From NCBI GenBank assembly GCA_963799245.1, contig CAWCWN010000004.1, positions 372,001-436,000 on the forward strand: a stretch of DNA of 64,000 nt, in the 5' to 3' direction. The translations under genes were made by a program, and so were the position numbers. Source of the DNA: CAWCWN01 sp963799245 (GTDB lineage: Bacteria; Chloroflexota; Ktedonobacteria; Ktedonobacterales; Ktedonobacteraceae). Positions 1 through 8,679 of the stretch are shown piece after piece; the first letter of the stretch is position 1, and every line of letters begins with the position of its first letter. Below the pieces are notes generated by a model. The model was given only the letters and a program-made list of their open reading frames with translations, ran no database searches and had not been told where the DNA came from.

Positions 1-84
1 ATCACGCAGCTTGTAGCGCTCAAGCAACGACTCTGGATCGGGACGTCCGTCGTCGCGCAGCGCTTTATCATGTTGCTCACCCAT
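1..84 (-). CDS. kdpD: KdpD N-terminal domain protein, 5' end only (partial)
   Basis: Only the first 28 codons are inside the window; the gene continues past the left edge. The ATG at 84 begins a protein containing RPDPESLLERYKLRD about 14 residues in. This matches the conserved start of KdpD sensor proteins (RPDPD-LL-), which lies just before their Walker-A-bearing KdpD domain. In KdpD this cytoplasmic domain senses K+ or ATP status and is normally fused to a USP domain, four membrane helices and the kinase. Here it is a separate gene, the last of a minus-strand set that also encodes the membrane/kinase part, KdpE, a USP-like protein and a receiver. Whether it is a short stand-alone KdpD domain or a full second KdpD cannot be seen. 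Confidence 0.7.
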   Translation of the reverse strand, partial: MGEQHDKALRDDGRPDPESLLERYKLRD

Positions 85-170
85 GCTCTTCCTAATTTTA
101 GCGCGTCAAGCGCAATGTTCAGGTCAAGTACATTTATATTTTAGTGTACCATATATCATTTATGAGATTT

Positions 171-572
171 TCACTCCTTTTTGCGCTCGTCCGCCTCGGC
201 GGCGAGGCGCAGCAGCGCTTCCATGGGAAAGGGCTTGGGTAGATATGCTATGGGACGAAACTCCGCCAGGCGGTCCGGGCTAACACGAACGGCGGAAAGA
301 ACCACGACAGGTAGCCTGCTGTTCTGCTCATCTATCTTTTGCGGCGTCATATACCCCTCGTGCAGCGCCGTGCGCAGGACATCCCAGCCGGTTTTATCAG
401 GGAGATTGATATCGAGCAGGATGAGATCAAAATGTCTTGAACGCAGCTGCGCCAGGGCATCCTGAGCGCTTTTAGCCACCGTCACCTCGTGGTTGCGGAT
501 GCGTAAGTTGCGCTCAATCACATCACAAAGAGTGTCCTCATCTTCAATGAGCAGAATACTCGCACCATTCAT
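171..572 (-). CDS. Single-domain response regulator (receiver only)
   Basis: A 133-residue protein that is just one CheY-like receiver. The acidic pair is at E10-D11, the phospho-acceptor aspartate is about D54 (LILLDINLP), the conserved Ser/Thr position lies in VVLSAVR, and the conserved lysine is in YLPKPF near residue 113. There is no output domain, so it probably works through protein-protein contact or as part of a phosphorelay. The start has an AGG Shine-Dalgarno about 7 nt upstream. It lies between the KdpD N-terminal gene and the USP-like gene on the same strand, so a link to the Kdp sensor cluster is likely but not proven. The partner is not identifiable from the sequence. Confidence 0.85.
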   Translation of the reverse strand: MNGASILLIEDEDTLCDVIERNLRIRNHEVTVAKSAQDALAQLRSRHFDLILLDINLPDKTGWDVLRTALHEGYMTPQKIDEQNSRLPVVVLSAVRVSPDRLAEFRPIAYLPKPFPMEALLRLAAEADERKKE

Positions 573-663
573 AGCAAAACCTGTTGTTCCTTCCCTGGCG
601 CAGGGGACCCGGAACTACTATCCGGATCTTTGTTATCAATATAGCCGTACCAGGTGGTGGAGT

Positions 664-1170
664 TTAAGTTAAGGCCGTCTTGGTTACCACCGGCCGCTCG
701 CCCCGGCGGCGCAGGAGCAGGGCCAGGCGCCGTTTGAGTGTGTGCGCCGAGCGCGCACTTGAGGGTAAATGAACAACGCTGTGTGTAGCTGCAACCTCTA
801 CCGTAAGCCGCTTGATGGCGGATGTTTCAAGCAAAACACCTTCACCATCACGCAGAAAGAAAAGGGTGCCATCACAATCTTGCTGCTGAAGCGCCACTTT
901 AATGCTGGCGACGGGGTCAGCGCTATATACCTCGCAGACTTCGAGTGGTACCCCCAGGCAGGCGGCCTTCTGGCGCACGGCGACCAGAAAATCCTGTGAC
1001 TGCTGTATGGCCTCAAGGCGTGCTCCCCTGGCCAGCTTCGCGCCCGGGGCGGCAATGAGCGAGAGCGCGACCAGTACAGCCCCTCGACTGGCTGCCAGCT
1101 GAACCGCATAATCAAGGGCGAGGGTATCGATCCCGTGTATAAATGGAAGTAACAGGCGCGACCTCTGCAT
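664..1170 (-). CDS. Universal-stress-protein-like protein
   Basis: 168 residues with a UspA-like alpha/beta layout: an initial strand RLLLPFIHGID, then helix, strand (AVLVALSLIA) and a C-terminal TH-SVVHLP strand. The classical ATP-binding G-2x-G-9x-G(S/T) motif is not clear. The C-terminus is very basic (about 30 residues, rich in Arg). I chose the ATG at 1170 because GAGG lies 5 nt upstream; an alternative start at 1191 adds seven residues without a good ribosome site. In normal KdpD a USP domain sits between the KdpD domain and the membrane helices, so this may be the detached USP module of the split sensor system. That link is inferred from neighbours only. Confidence 0.65.
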   Translation of the reverse strand: MQRSRLLLPFIHGIDTLALDYAVQLAASRGAVLVALSLIAAPGAKLARGARLEAIQQSQDFLVAVRQKAACLGVPLEVCEVYSADPVASIKVALQQQDCDGTLFFLRDGEGVLLETSAIKRLTVEVAATHSVVHLPSSARSAHTLKRRLALLLRRRGERPVVTKTALT

Positions 1171-1305
1171 GACTACCTCATCATTCCTCAAAGAAATTTC
1201 CAGCTCTTTTTGCTAGTATTTCTATTTCTCTGCAGAGTATAGTCCAAAAAAGGTCAAAGTGGGCTAAAAAGGCCAGAGAAAGATCTAAAGATTTTCTCAA
1301 GATGA

Positions 1306-2004
1306 TCAATCATCCGCGCTAAAGCGATAGCCCACGCCTGAAATGGTCAGAATAAAGCGCGGATGGGCGGGATCAGGTTCGATCTTGCGTCTCAACTGGC
1401 CGATATAGACGTGCAGGTAGTGCGATTCCGTCCCATACCCTGTTCCCCAGACCTGGGCGAGCAGCATATGGCGGGTCATGATCTTGCCGCGATTCTTGAT
1501 AAGCGCCTTGAGGAGGTCGTATTCCGTAGGCGTAAGCTTGACCTCCTGGCCATTCACCTGTACAAGACGCTGGGCGAAATCTACCCTCAATGGGCCGGCG
1601 CTAAAAGTTGGCTCGGTGCCCGATTGGACATGGGCGCTATGACGCAGGGCCACACGAATGCGCGCCAGGACTTCGTCGATACCAAAGGGTTTGGGCACAT
1701 AGTCATCAGCTCCCAGATCCAGCGCCTGGACTTTGTCACGCTCAGCATCTTTGACTGAGAGCACAATGATCGGCAAACTTGATTCCGCCCGCACGCGTCT
1801 ACATACCTCCAGGCCGCTGATCCCGGGCAGGCCAAGGTCGAGCAATATCAGGTCAGGACGGTGATGAGCGATAGCTTCCAGAGCTTCTTCGCCATTACTG
1901 GCGCTAAAGACCTCGAAACCATGGGCCGTCAGACTGCGCTGCAGCGCCCGTAAGATTTCAATTTCATCGTCAACAACGAGAATGCGCGCGCCACTTTTAC
2001 TCAT
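1306..2004 (-). CDS. kdpE: KdpE-like response regulator (OmpR/PhoB family)
   Basis: 232 residues: receiver domain about 1-120 with D12-D13 and phospho-acceptor D56 (LILLDLGLP), then a winged-helix DNA-binding domain (about 135-232, with LTPTEYDLLKALIKNRGKI and the terminal GVGYRF). KdpE activates the kdpFABC potassium pump genes when phosphorylated by KdpD. The ATG at 2004 overlaps the stop of the upstream kinase gene by 4 nt (ATGA), which implies translational coupling and makes the kinase its cognate partner. The kdpFABC genes are not in this window. Confidence 0.88.
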   Translation of the reverse strand: MSKSGARILVVDDEIEILRALQRSLTAHGFEVFSASNGEEALEAIAHHRPDLILLDLGLPGISGLEVCRRVRAESSLPIIVLSVKDAERDKVQALDLGADDYVPKPFGIDEVLARIRVALRHSAHVQSGTEPTFSAGPLRVDFAQRLVQVNGQEVKLTPTEYDLLKALIKNRGKIMTRHMLLAQVWGTGYGTESHYLHVYIGQLRRKIEPDPAHPRFILTISGVGYRFSADD

Positions 2005-3242
2005 ATAACACTATCCCCTACCTTCCCTACGGGTAACGTGAAACTGAAGATAGCTCCACCCCCTTCACGATTTTCAACCCAGATATGACCACCGTGCGCC
2101 TCAAGCAGGCCCTTACACACCACCAGGCCCAGCCCCGATCCAGAAGGATGTCCTTCTTTGTATGACGGTCCAAGCACACGATAAAACTTGTCGAAAATGC
2201 GCTCTCTATCCGCGTCCGCAAGTATGCCCGTACCACGATCAGCCACACTGATGACCATCTGCTCACCTGTCATCCGCGCGTTCACCTCGATGGGAGAGCC
2301 TCCCGGTGAATAACGCAGGGCGTTTTCAAGCAGGTTCGTCAGCACCTGATCTATTTGCAGGTAGTCCAGCTGCACCGGGGGCAAATCGTCAGGCAGGTTC
2401 GTCACTACCGGCCTCCCCTGTATCAAGGGCTGCATATGCCCCAGCACATCATGGATCAGCTCATCTACAGGATACCATTCTTTTTCTGGTCTGAGAGCTC
2501 CACCCTCGATGCGCGACATATCGAGGAGATTGCCAACCAGGCAATTCAGCCGATCGGCCTCTTTTTGAATGGTCAGAGCAAAACTCAGCTGCGCCTCTTC
2601 ATCCCACTTGACTTCCGCTTGCAATAGACTGCTGGCCGCTGCTTTAATCGAAGCAAGTGGTGTGCGCAAGTCATGTGAAACAGAGGAAAGCAGAGCCGCC
2701 CGCAATTCATCTGTGCGCCGCAGGAGCTCAATTTGCAGGCCCTCATGATGCAGGCGGGCGCGCTCGATGATAGAGGTGGCCTGATCGAGAAAAGTCCAGA
2801 AGAAAGTCGTGGTGGCGTTCGAGTGCTCAGGGTCCACACCCAGGCTGTCCTCATGGCTGATGAGACGCGGATCATCTTCAATCAGTAAGCGCATCACCCC
2901 AACCACCCTCTGCCCCGTCTTTAACGGGATTATGCGCATATAGCGACGCAGAGGGTGCCAGGCCGCCGTGCTGCGAACAACCGCACGCGGAGCATAGGTG
3001 GTCGATCGTTGCGGAGCCAGAGAAACATCATGCAATTCTACGGTCTGGGCCTGTTTCATAGCCCAGGAGATCGTGGCCTCTTCGTCAGGCGAGAGCCTCA
3101 CCTGCTCGCCTGCGGGCAGCGTACCCGCATACGATTTCATGCGACCCAGCGCATCCGGCAGGATAATGACACACTCACGGATGCCCCACGCCGCAAAAAC
3201 GTCGACAACGGCGCGCGCCACGATGCGCAGCTGGCGCTGCAT
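2001..3242 (-). CDS. kdpD: KdpD-type sensor histidine kinase, C-terminal part
   Basis: 413 residues: a GAF-like region (about 1-160), a HisKA dimerisation domain with phospho-acceptor H190 (SSVSHDLRTPLASIK, typical of KdpD) and a HATPase domain with N box (LENALRYSPGG), G1 (VADRGTGI) and G2 (GSGLGLVVCK). It should autophosphorylate and pass phosphate to KdpE, whose gene overlaps the stop by 4 nt. The reading frame upstream of the ATG continues the KdpD-like sequence (ATNSEED before the Met), and the membrane part lies in another frame starting at 3693. It is therefore probably the 3' part of one frameshifted gene. A GAGGAGG lies 2 nt before this ATG, so separate initiation after termination of the upstream frame is also possible. 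Confidence 0.8.
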   Translation of the reverse strand: MQRQLRIVARAVVDVFAAWGIRECVIILPDALGRMKSYAGTLPAGEQVRLSPDEEATISWAMKQAQTVELHDVSLAPQRSTTYAPRAVVRSTAAWHPLRRYMRIIPLKTGQRVVGVMRLLIEDDPRLISHEDSLGVDPEHSNATTTFFWTFLDQATSIIERARLHHEGLQIELLRRTDELRAALLSSVSHDLRTPLASIKAAASSLLQAEVKWDEEAQLSFALTIQKEADRLNCLVGNLLDMSRIEGGALRPEKEWYPVDELIHDVLGHMQPLIQGRPVVTNLPDDLPPVQLDYLQIDQVLTNLLENALRYSPGGSPIEVNARMTGEQMVISVADRGTGILADADRERIFDKFYRVLGPSYKEGHPSGSGLGLVVCKGLLEAHGGHIWVENREGGGAIFSFTLPVGKVGDSVI

Positions 3243-3693
3243 GTCCTCCTCGCTGTTCGTAGCTCGAATTCAACTCGTAGAGGATGCGCGTCTCATGTTC
3301 ACGCCGACTTGACTGGTCAGCGCGTTTCCTCAGGGCGGAGGCCAGCTCACCCGTGATGATGGCCGTCGTCAGAAAGATCAGCAGGGCCAACCATTCTTCT
3401 GTTTTAGCGATACTCAATGTAAAGAGCGGGGGCACAAGCAAGAAGTCAAAAGACGAAAACGCCACCAGGGCCGAGAGGACGGCGGCAAATAATCCGCGCG
3501 TACTCGCCAGAGCCAGCACGATCAAAAGATAGATCAGCGAAATGTTGGGGATGCCCGGGTAAAGGTGAAAGATATAAATGACGCCCGTTAGCAGCAGCGT
3601 ACCCAGCACCGCCAGCACACTATCTATGAGATAGCGCGCCCAGTGTGGTTTAACAACAGTCCCAAGTGCTGGCAAGCGTTCTCCCAGACTCAT
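3175..3693 (-). pseudogene. kdpD: KdpD DUF4118 membrane domain, out of frame with its kinase
   Basis: The first about 143 residues form the four-helix DUF4118 membrane domain of KdpD (hydrophobic stretches about 22-43, 50-63, 66-90 and 100-118), followed by the linker RREHETRILYELNS. After S143 the frame runs into a nonsense Arg/Ala-rich tail, while the +1 frame continues ATNSEED then the GAF/kinase protein that starts at 3242. One extra base near 3264 explains this. The upstream promoter candidate at 3748-3776 faces this gene. Possible readings are a real inactivating frameshift, a sequencing error, programmed frameshifting, or two proteins (membrane anchor and soluble kinase) that associate. 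The N-terminal KdpD and USP domains of ordinary KdpD are absent. Confidence 0.65.
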
Positions 3694-3747
3694 CGCATGA
3701 CTTCCCGTCTATCCAGTCTACAGCTTTCTCCACATAGTTTATCACAG

Positions 3748-3776
3748 CTTATATGATATGATATTAATGGCATCAA
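3748..3776 (-). promoter_or_regulatory. Candidate sigma-70 promoter for the Kdp sensor cluster
   Basis: Read on the minus strand: TTGATG, a 17-nt spacer, TATAAG, about 55 nt upstream of the start at 3693. The spacer is a run of ATATGATATG-like AT-rich sequence. It is inferred from consensus only. Confidence 0.45.
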
Positions 3777-3882
3777 TTTCCACCAGCGTGGACTGTTGCG
3801 CAGGTTCGAATTATGCAACCCGCTCAGCAGAGGGCACAACCCTACGCTTGACTCCGTCAAGCCAGACGACTATACTTGGCGC

Positions 3883-5208
3883 ATGAAACAACAGCGGTTA
3901 GTGCTCCTCTGCTTGCTCGTGCTTGCTGCTCTGGCGGCGTGCAGCCCCGGACACACTGGCGGCAACGAGATCGCTTTCTTGCGCGCCGGGGAGCTGTGGA
4001 CAATAGATCCAGATGGTGCTAACGCCTTCGAGGTTGCAGGCGGCACCCCGCCTGTTGTGAGTTATGGCTGGTCGCCAGACCATCAGATCCTTACCTATCG
4101 CTCACTCGATCCCGATTTCGCCAGAAGCGCGGCCGCAAAGTCCATCGCCCCGCAGGCGGTTACCCAGCTGATGGGCGACCTCCCCACCACTATCAATACG
4201 ATCAGCATTGATGGCGGCACCCCCATTCCTGTTCTGTTCTCCAGCGCGAGCGTGCAGAACAGCAGCGCCTGGTGGAATACCTCCGGCAGTCGCCTGCTCT
4301 ACCGCGAAGAGACGCTCAACTCCTCCTCCAGGCCAGGAGCGGTGTTGTGGTGGATTTCACAGAACGACCAGCCCGCTGGCATCGCTCGCAAGCCCCTGCC
4401 CGTCACCTTCTCCATTCCCTCCATCTCACCCGACAATACTATGGCTATAGGAAATTCCAGCCGTGGCTTATTTACCACGACGCTCGCGGGCATACACCTG
4501 CGTTACCTGGTCGCGCACGCCTTGGCCGGGCACCCCCTCATAGCCAGCCTGGAACGGTTGCTCTGGCAGCCAGCGCATTCTCAACCGCTGCTGCTCTATG
4601 CCCTTATACATGCGCAAGCGGCGCATGGCGGCTCCACCCCCACGATCGATCTGGTTTTACGCGATATGCATGGTCATGTGACCATGGTCACGAGCTGCGC
4701 CTGCTCGCAGTTCGCCTGGTCGCCCGATGGCAATTACATTCTCTACAGTAGTGGCACAACCTACACGCTCTTTCGTCTCAGTGACCACGCGACATTCTCT
4801 CTGCCGCTCGCAGCAGAGAGCGTGCCCTACTGGTCGCCCGATGGCCAGTTGCTGCTGCTTGATGGCCTGCACAGCATGACGCTGGTCCAGGTAGCCAGCC
4901 ACCACCGGGAGGTGCTGCTGAGCGATAATGCGCAGGCAGGCCCAGCGCCGCCGCGCGCAGCAGGTGTCAATGCGTTGCTCCAGCCGCTGGCAAACAGCCC
5001 CTGGGCCTCTGACAGCCGGCATTTCCTCTTTCTGACGCGCGGGCGCTCGTTGTGGCAGGGCAGCAGCCTGGACCCGGCGGCGGGACTCTATAGCGTGGCG
5101 ATTGATGCCGCGGGCAGGCCGCAGGGATTACCCGTCCTCGTAGATAAGGGCAACGATAGCCAGCCCGGCTGGACATATGAGGATCCAGCAACCTCCTTTT
5201 TGTACTGA
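3883..5208 (+). CDS. Lipoprotein with TolB/WD40-like beta-propeller repeats
   Basis: 441 residues from the ATG at 3883, chosen because it gives a clean lipoprotein signal peptide: MKQQR, a hydrophobic core, then LAALAAC with the lipid-anchored Cys at about residue 19. An upstream in-frame start at 3796 would bury the signal. The mature part is a series of propeller blades marked by WSPD/WSPDG turns (YGWSPDHQ, FAWSPDGNYI, PYWSPDGQLL) and an opening blade IAFLRAGELWTIDPDGAN, as in TolB-like PD40 repeats. It is probably anchored outside the membrane and binds a ligand or protein; the partner is unknown. A second gene of the same general design is at 49.6-50.9 kb on the other strand. Confidence 0.75.
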   Translation: MKQQRLVLLCLLVLAALAACSPGHTGGNEIAFLRAGELWTIDPDGANAFEVAGGTPPVVSYGWSPDHQILTYRSLDPDFARSAAAKSIAPQAVTQLMGDLPTTINTISIDGGTPIPVLFSSASVQNSSAWWNTSGSRLLYREETLNSSSRPGAVLWWISQNDQPAGIARKPLPVTFSIPSISPDNTMAIGNSSRGLFTTTLAGIHLRYLVAHALAGHPLIASLERLLWQPAHSQPLLLYALIHAQAAHGGSTPTIDLVLRDMHGHVTMVTSCACSQFAWSPDGNYILYSSGTTYTLFRLSDHATFSLPLAAESVPYWSPDGQLLLLDGLHSMTLVQVASHHREVLLSDNAQAGPAPPRAAGVNALLQPLANSPWASDSRHFLFLTRGRSLWQGSSLDPAAGLYSVAIDAAGRPQGLPVLVDKGNDSQPGWTYEDPATSFLY

Positions 5209-5323
5209 GGAAATGTCACATAACGTGGCAGCGGCTCTACGCTCTCCGCTACAATATATACAGAAGATAGCTAAATTTGAGCCATACACCGTCTCAATAC
5301 GTAATGCTTAATGAAGTAAGATA

Positions 5324-6820
5324 ATGAGTATGAAAGTAGTATTTCCGCTTGGAGCCTGCCCAACGTTGCAGACCAGGTCCTGGTCCGCGGCTGGGCAGCG
5401 GGAACTCCTGTTTACAACCCTGCACACAGCAACTACCCGTGCAGTTCAACAACAACGACCCATCCTCGCCAGCATCACGACGCCACTTCAGCTATGCGAC
5501 TCGCTTCAGGCCTTTACACGCGCCAGGCAGGCGGGTCTGGGAGAATGCTTTTTCTGGCAGAAACCGGCAGAGCAAACGACGCTTGTAGGGATAGACAGCG
5601 CGGCAAGCATCGAGAAAAGTGGCACGACTTGCTTTACCGCGGCAGCCTCTGCCTGGCGTGCTCTGCTGGATGATGCGGTCATCACGTACTCACCTGTCGC
5701 AGAACACCCCCCGGGCAGCGGACCCGTGCTCTTTGGTGGCTTTGCCTTCGATCCGCTTGCCGCGCACACGCAGCTGTGGGCAGGTTTTCCGGATGGGCTG
5801 CTCATTTTACCCCGCCTCCTCCTGAGCTACGGCCCCGGCTCCGCCACACTCACTATCAACAGCCTCTGTGTGGCTTCAGATATACCTGAGCGCAAGGCAC
5901 AGGAGATAGAAAACGAGCTGCGACAGCTACAAGCCGCTTTCGCGCAGCATCCGCAGTCTGGCCACACGCGAACTACAAGCCAGGCCTCGATCCATGCAGG
6001 ACGGCCCGCAGAGGCGTGGATGGCTACGGTGGCGGCTATTGTGGATAAAATTCAGCACGGCGCCTGCGAAAAGGTTGTGCTGGCGCGTGATTTACGGGTA
6101 GCACTGGACGATCCGGCGGCTAGCTTCGAGATCGCTGAGATCCTCCAGAGGCTGCGCGCGAGCTATCCAGGCGCTTTCGTCTTCGCCTTCCAGCGTGGAG
6201 CACGCTGCTTCGTGGGAGCCACACCCGAGCGACTTATCCAGGCGCGGGATGGCCAGATCTCCACAATGGCCCTCGCGGGGTCAGCGGGGCGCGGCGTAAG
6301 CGCGGCTGAAGATGAACGGCTCGGGACGGACCTGCTGCAGAGTGAGAAGAATAAGCGCGAGCATGCCATTGTTGTAGCGATGGTAAGGGAGGCTCTGCTG
6401 CAGCACTGCACAAAGGTGCGCGTCTCCCCGGCGCCACAATTGCTCAAGTTGCAGAACGTCCAGCACCTGATGACTCCCATGACTGGTAAGCTCGACGCGG
6501 GGCGCTGTATTCTTGATGTTATGGCGGATCTGCACCCCACCCCTGCCGTTGGCGGCTTCCCCCGCCAGGCTGCTCTTGAGGAGATCCGCAGCAACGAAAT
6601 GCTCGATAGAGGCTGGTACGCGGGAACGCTCGGCTGGATTGGCGCAGGCGGCCACGGCGAATTTGCCGTGGCGCTGCGCTGTGGCCTGATCGATGGCGCC
6701 CAGGCGACGCTCTTTGCAGGCTGCGGTATCGTCGCCGACTCTGAACCCCGGGCTGAGCTGGCAGAGTCCCATCTGAAATTGCAAGCCATGCTGCGCGGTC
6801 TGGGGATCAATGAAGGGTAA
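5324..6820 (+). CDS. menF: Isochorismate synthase (menaquinone pathway)
   Basis: 498 residues, ADIC/isochorismate synthase family. It converts chorismate to isochorismate, the first step of menaquinone synthesis. The C-terminal chorismate-binding domain shows VVLARDLRV, GATPERLIQ, ALAGSAGRG, LHPTPAVGGFPR and the terminal AGCGIVADSEP motif. Family knowledge: MenF and salicylate-type synthases share these motifs. Its place at the head of menD-H-B-C-E decides for menF. The stop is 5 nt before the GTG of menD. The N-terminal 200 residues are less conserved, as usual. Confidence 0.93.
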   Translation: MSMKVVFPLGACPTLQTRSWSAAGQRELLFTTLHTATTRAVQQQRPILASITTPLQLCDSLQAFTRARQAGLGECFFWQKPAEQTTLVGIDSAASIEKSGTTCFTAAASAWRALLDDAVITYSPVAEHPPGSGPVLFGGFAFDPLAAHTQLWAGFPDGLLILPRLLLSYGPGSATLTINSLCVASDIPERKAQEIENELRQLQAAFAQHPQSGHTRTTSQASIHAGRPAEAWMATVAAIVDKIQHGACEKVVLARDLRVALDDPAASFEIAEILQRLRASYPGAFVFAFQRGARCFVGATPERLIQARDGQISTMALAGSAGRGVSAAEDERLGTDLLQSEKNKREHAIVVAMVREALLQHCTKVRVSPAPQLLKLQNVQHLMTPMTGKLDAGRCILDVMADLHPTPAVGGFPRQAALEEIRSNEMLDRGWYAGTLGWIGAGGHGEFAVALRCGLIDGAQATLFAGCGIVADSEPRAELAESHLKLQAMLRGLGINEG

Positions 6821-6825
6821 AGAAT

Positions 6826-8679
6826 GTGGCTAGTGTACCTATTTCGCAACAGCATAGCGCGAACCCGACATATATCTACGTCGACGCGTTTGTGGATGAA
6901 TTACAGCGGGCAGATGTACATGACGTCGTAATATGCCCGGGTTCCCGCTCGACCCCTCTGGCCATGGCTTTTGTCGCCCAGGCGCGCATTCGCACCTGGA
7001 TGCACACCGATGAACGCTCGGCGGCCTACTTTGGCCTGGGGCTGGCCAAACATGCGCGCCAGGCTGTGGCCTTGCTCTGCACCTCGGGAACGGCGGCGGC
7101 TAACTTTTTGCCCGCGCTTGTCGAGGCCAGGCTCAGCCGCGTCCCTTTACTGGTGCTGACGGCGGATCGACCGCATGAGCTGCGCGACAACGGCGCGCCA
7201 CAGAGCATCGACCAGAACCGGCTCTATGGCAGCCATGTAAAGTGGTTTGTAGAAGTAGCCCTCCCCGAGGCAAGCGACGGAGCCCTGCGCTATATTCGCA
7301 CCATGGCCGCACGCGCGGCTGCCAGTGCACGTGCCATACCTGCGGGTCCTGTTCACCTTAATTTTCCTCTGCGCGAACCCCTGACCCCCGAGCCACTCCC
7401 CGCGCACCTGCTCCCTCCTATTGCGCAGCGTGATCTCGCCGCCTGGGAGGGCCGCGCACAGCAGATGCCCTATATCGAGGTGGACCAGGCACCAGCCGGC
7501 GCACCTGCACCCGAGACGATGAGCAGACTGCGGGAGATGCTGCGCGGGGCAGAGCGCGGCCTCATCGTCGCCGGCCCGCTCGATGACCCGGCCCTGCCGC
7601 AGCCACTGCTTCAGCTCGCTCAGCGGCTCGCATACCCTATCCTGGCTGACCCCCTCTCACAGCTGCGCTGCGGGGAGCATGAGCGCGCCATGGTGCTCAG
7701 CGCCTACGATGCCTACTTGCGCAGCGACTCCTTTGGCGCCAGGGCGCGACCAGAGTTGATACTCCGTTTTGGCGCCATGCCGACGTCCAAAACACTGCTG
7801 CTCTACCTCAAACGCCATGCGGCCTGTCCTCTGGTGGTCGTCGATGGCAATGCTGGCTGGGAGGAGCCGACCCAACTCGCCGCTCAGCTCTTACATGCCG
7901 ATCCCGCCGCCCTGTGCCAGCGTCTCCTCGCCATGCTGGAACAGCAGCAGACGCCTGCGGCAAGCTCTGCGTCGCCGTCGCGCGCATGGCTGCGGATGTG
8001 GCGAGGTGCGGAAAAAGTCACCAGGCAAACATTGCAGCATACCATCCAGGCCTTCAACGAGCCCTTTGAGGGTAGGATTTACAGCGAGCTTGCCGACCTG
8101 TTGCCTGATGGTACAACCCTCTACGCGGGCAACAGTATGCCGGTGCGGGACCTTGACACCTTTTTCTGGTCCAGCACGCGGCGCGTGCGCATTATGGGTA
8201 ACCGCGGGGCCAACGGCATCGATGGGGTCGTCTCTAGCGCGCTCGGCGCAAGTGCTGCCGCCGGGCTGCAGGGGCCTGTGCTGCTGGTGTTGGGCGACCT
8301 TTCGTTCTTCCACGACCTTAACGGATTACTCGCCGCGCGCTTGCACAGGCTGAACCTGACCATTGTGCTGGTCAACAACGATGGCGGTGGCATCTTCTCC
8401 TTCCTGCCACAGGCGGCATATCCTGAGCATTTTGAACAACTCTTTGCCACCCCGACGGGGCTAGATTTTAGCATGGCGGTGCAGATGTATGGCGGGCAAT
8501 TTCACAGGGTCGCCAGCTGGGAATTGTTTCGCAAAGCAGTGAGCCAGGGTCTGCACAACGGCGGACTGCATGTCATCGAGATCTCCAGCGAGCGCAGCAG
8601 CAACGTCGACATGCATCGCCGCCTCTGGGAGAGTGTTGACGGTGCCCTGGCAGAAGCGAGGATTGAACATGGAGCATAG
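6826..8679 (+). CDS. menD: SEPHCHC synthase
   Basis: 617 residues, a thiamine-diphosphate enzyme that joins 2-oxoglutarate (as a succinic semialdehyde unit) to isochorismate. The start is the GTG at 6826, 5 nt after the menF stop. It shows the N-terminal CPGSRSTPLAMAF motif, the TDERSAAYFGLG stretch with the glutamate that activates ThDP, and the C-terminal metal/ThDP-binding GDLSFFHDLNGLL with NNDGGGIFSFLP. The length fits the family. It overlaps menH by 11 nt, so the operon is translationally coupled here. Confidence 0.95.
   Translation: MASVPISQQHSANPTYIYVDAFVDELQRADVHDVVICPGSRSTPLAMAFVAQARIRTWMHTDERSAAYFGLGLAKHARQAVALLCTSGTAAANFLPALVEARLSRVPLLVLTADRPHELRDNGAPQSIDQNRLYGSHVKWFVEVALPEASDGALRYIRTMAARAAASARAIPAGPVHLNFPLREPLTPEPLPAHLLPPIAQRDLAAWEGRAQQMPYIEVDQAPAGAPAPETMSRLREMLRGAERGLIVAGPLDDPALPQPLLQLAQRLAYPILADPLSQLRCGEHERAMVLSAYDAYLRSDSFGARARPELILRFGAMPTSKTLLLYLKRHAACPLVVVDGNAGWEEPTQLAAQLLHADPAALCQRLLAMLEQQQTPAASSASPSRAWLRMWRGAEKVTRQTLQHTIQAFNEPFEGRIYSELADLLPDGTTLYAGNSMPVRDLDTFFWSSTRRVRIMGNRGANGIDGVVSSALGASAAAGLQGPVLLVLGDLSFFHDLNGLLAARLHRLNLTIVLVNNDGGGIFSFLPQAAYPEHFEQLFATPTGLDFSMAVQMYGGQFHRVASWELFRKAVSQGLHNGGLHVIEISSERSSNVDMHRRLWESVDGALAEARIEHGA

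Noticed and set aside
3796..3830. GGTTCGAAT-like sequence suggesting a tRNA T-loop near 3802
   Set aside because: No cloverleaf can be formed around it; it lies in a spacer and looks accidental.
3796..3882. Upstream in-frame start of the lipoprotein gene
   Set aside because: It would place 29 polar residues before the signal peptide; the start at 3883 gives a standard lipoprotein signal.
5250..5255. TACAAT as a -10 box for menF
   Set aside because: No acceptable -35 at 15-19 nt, so no promoter is called.
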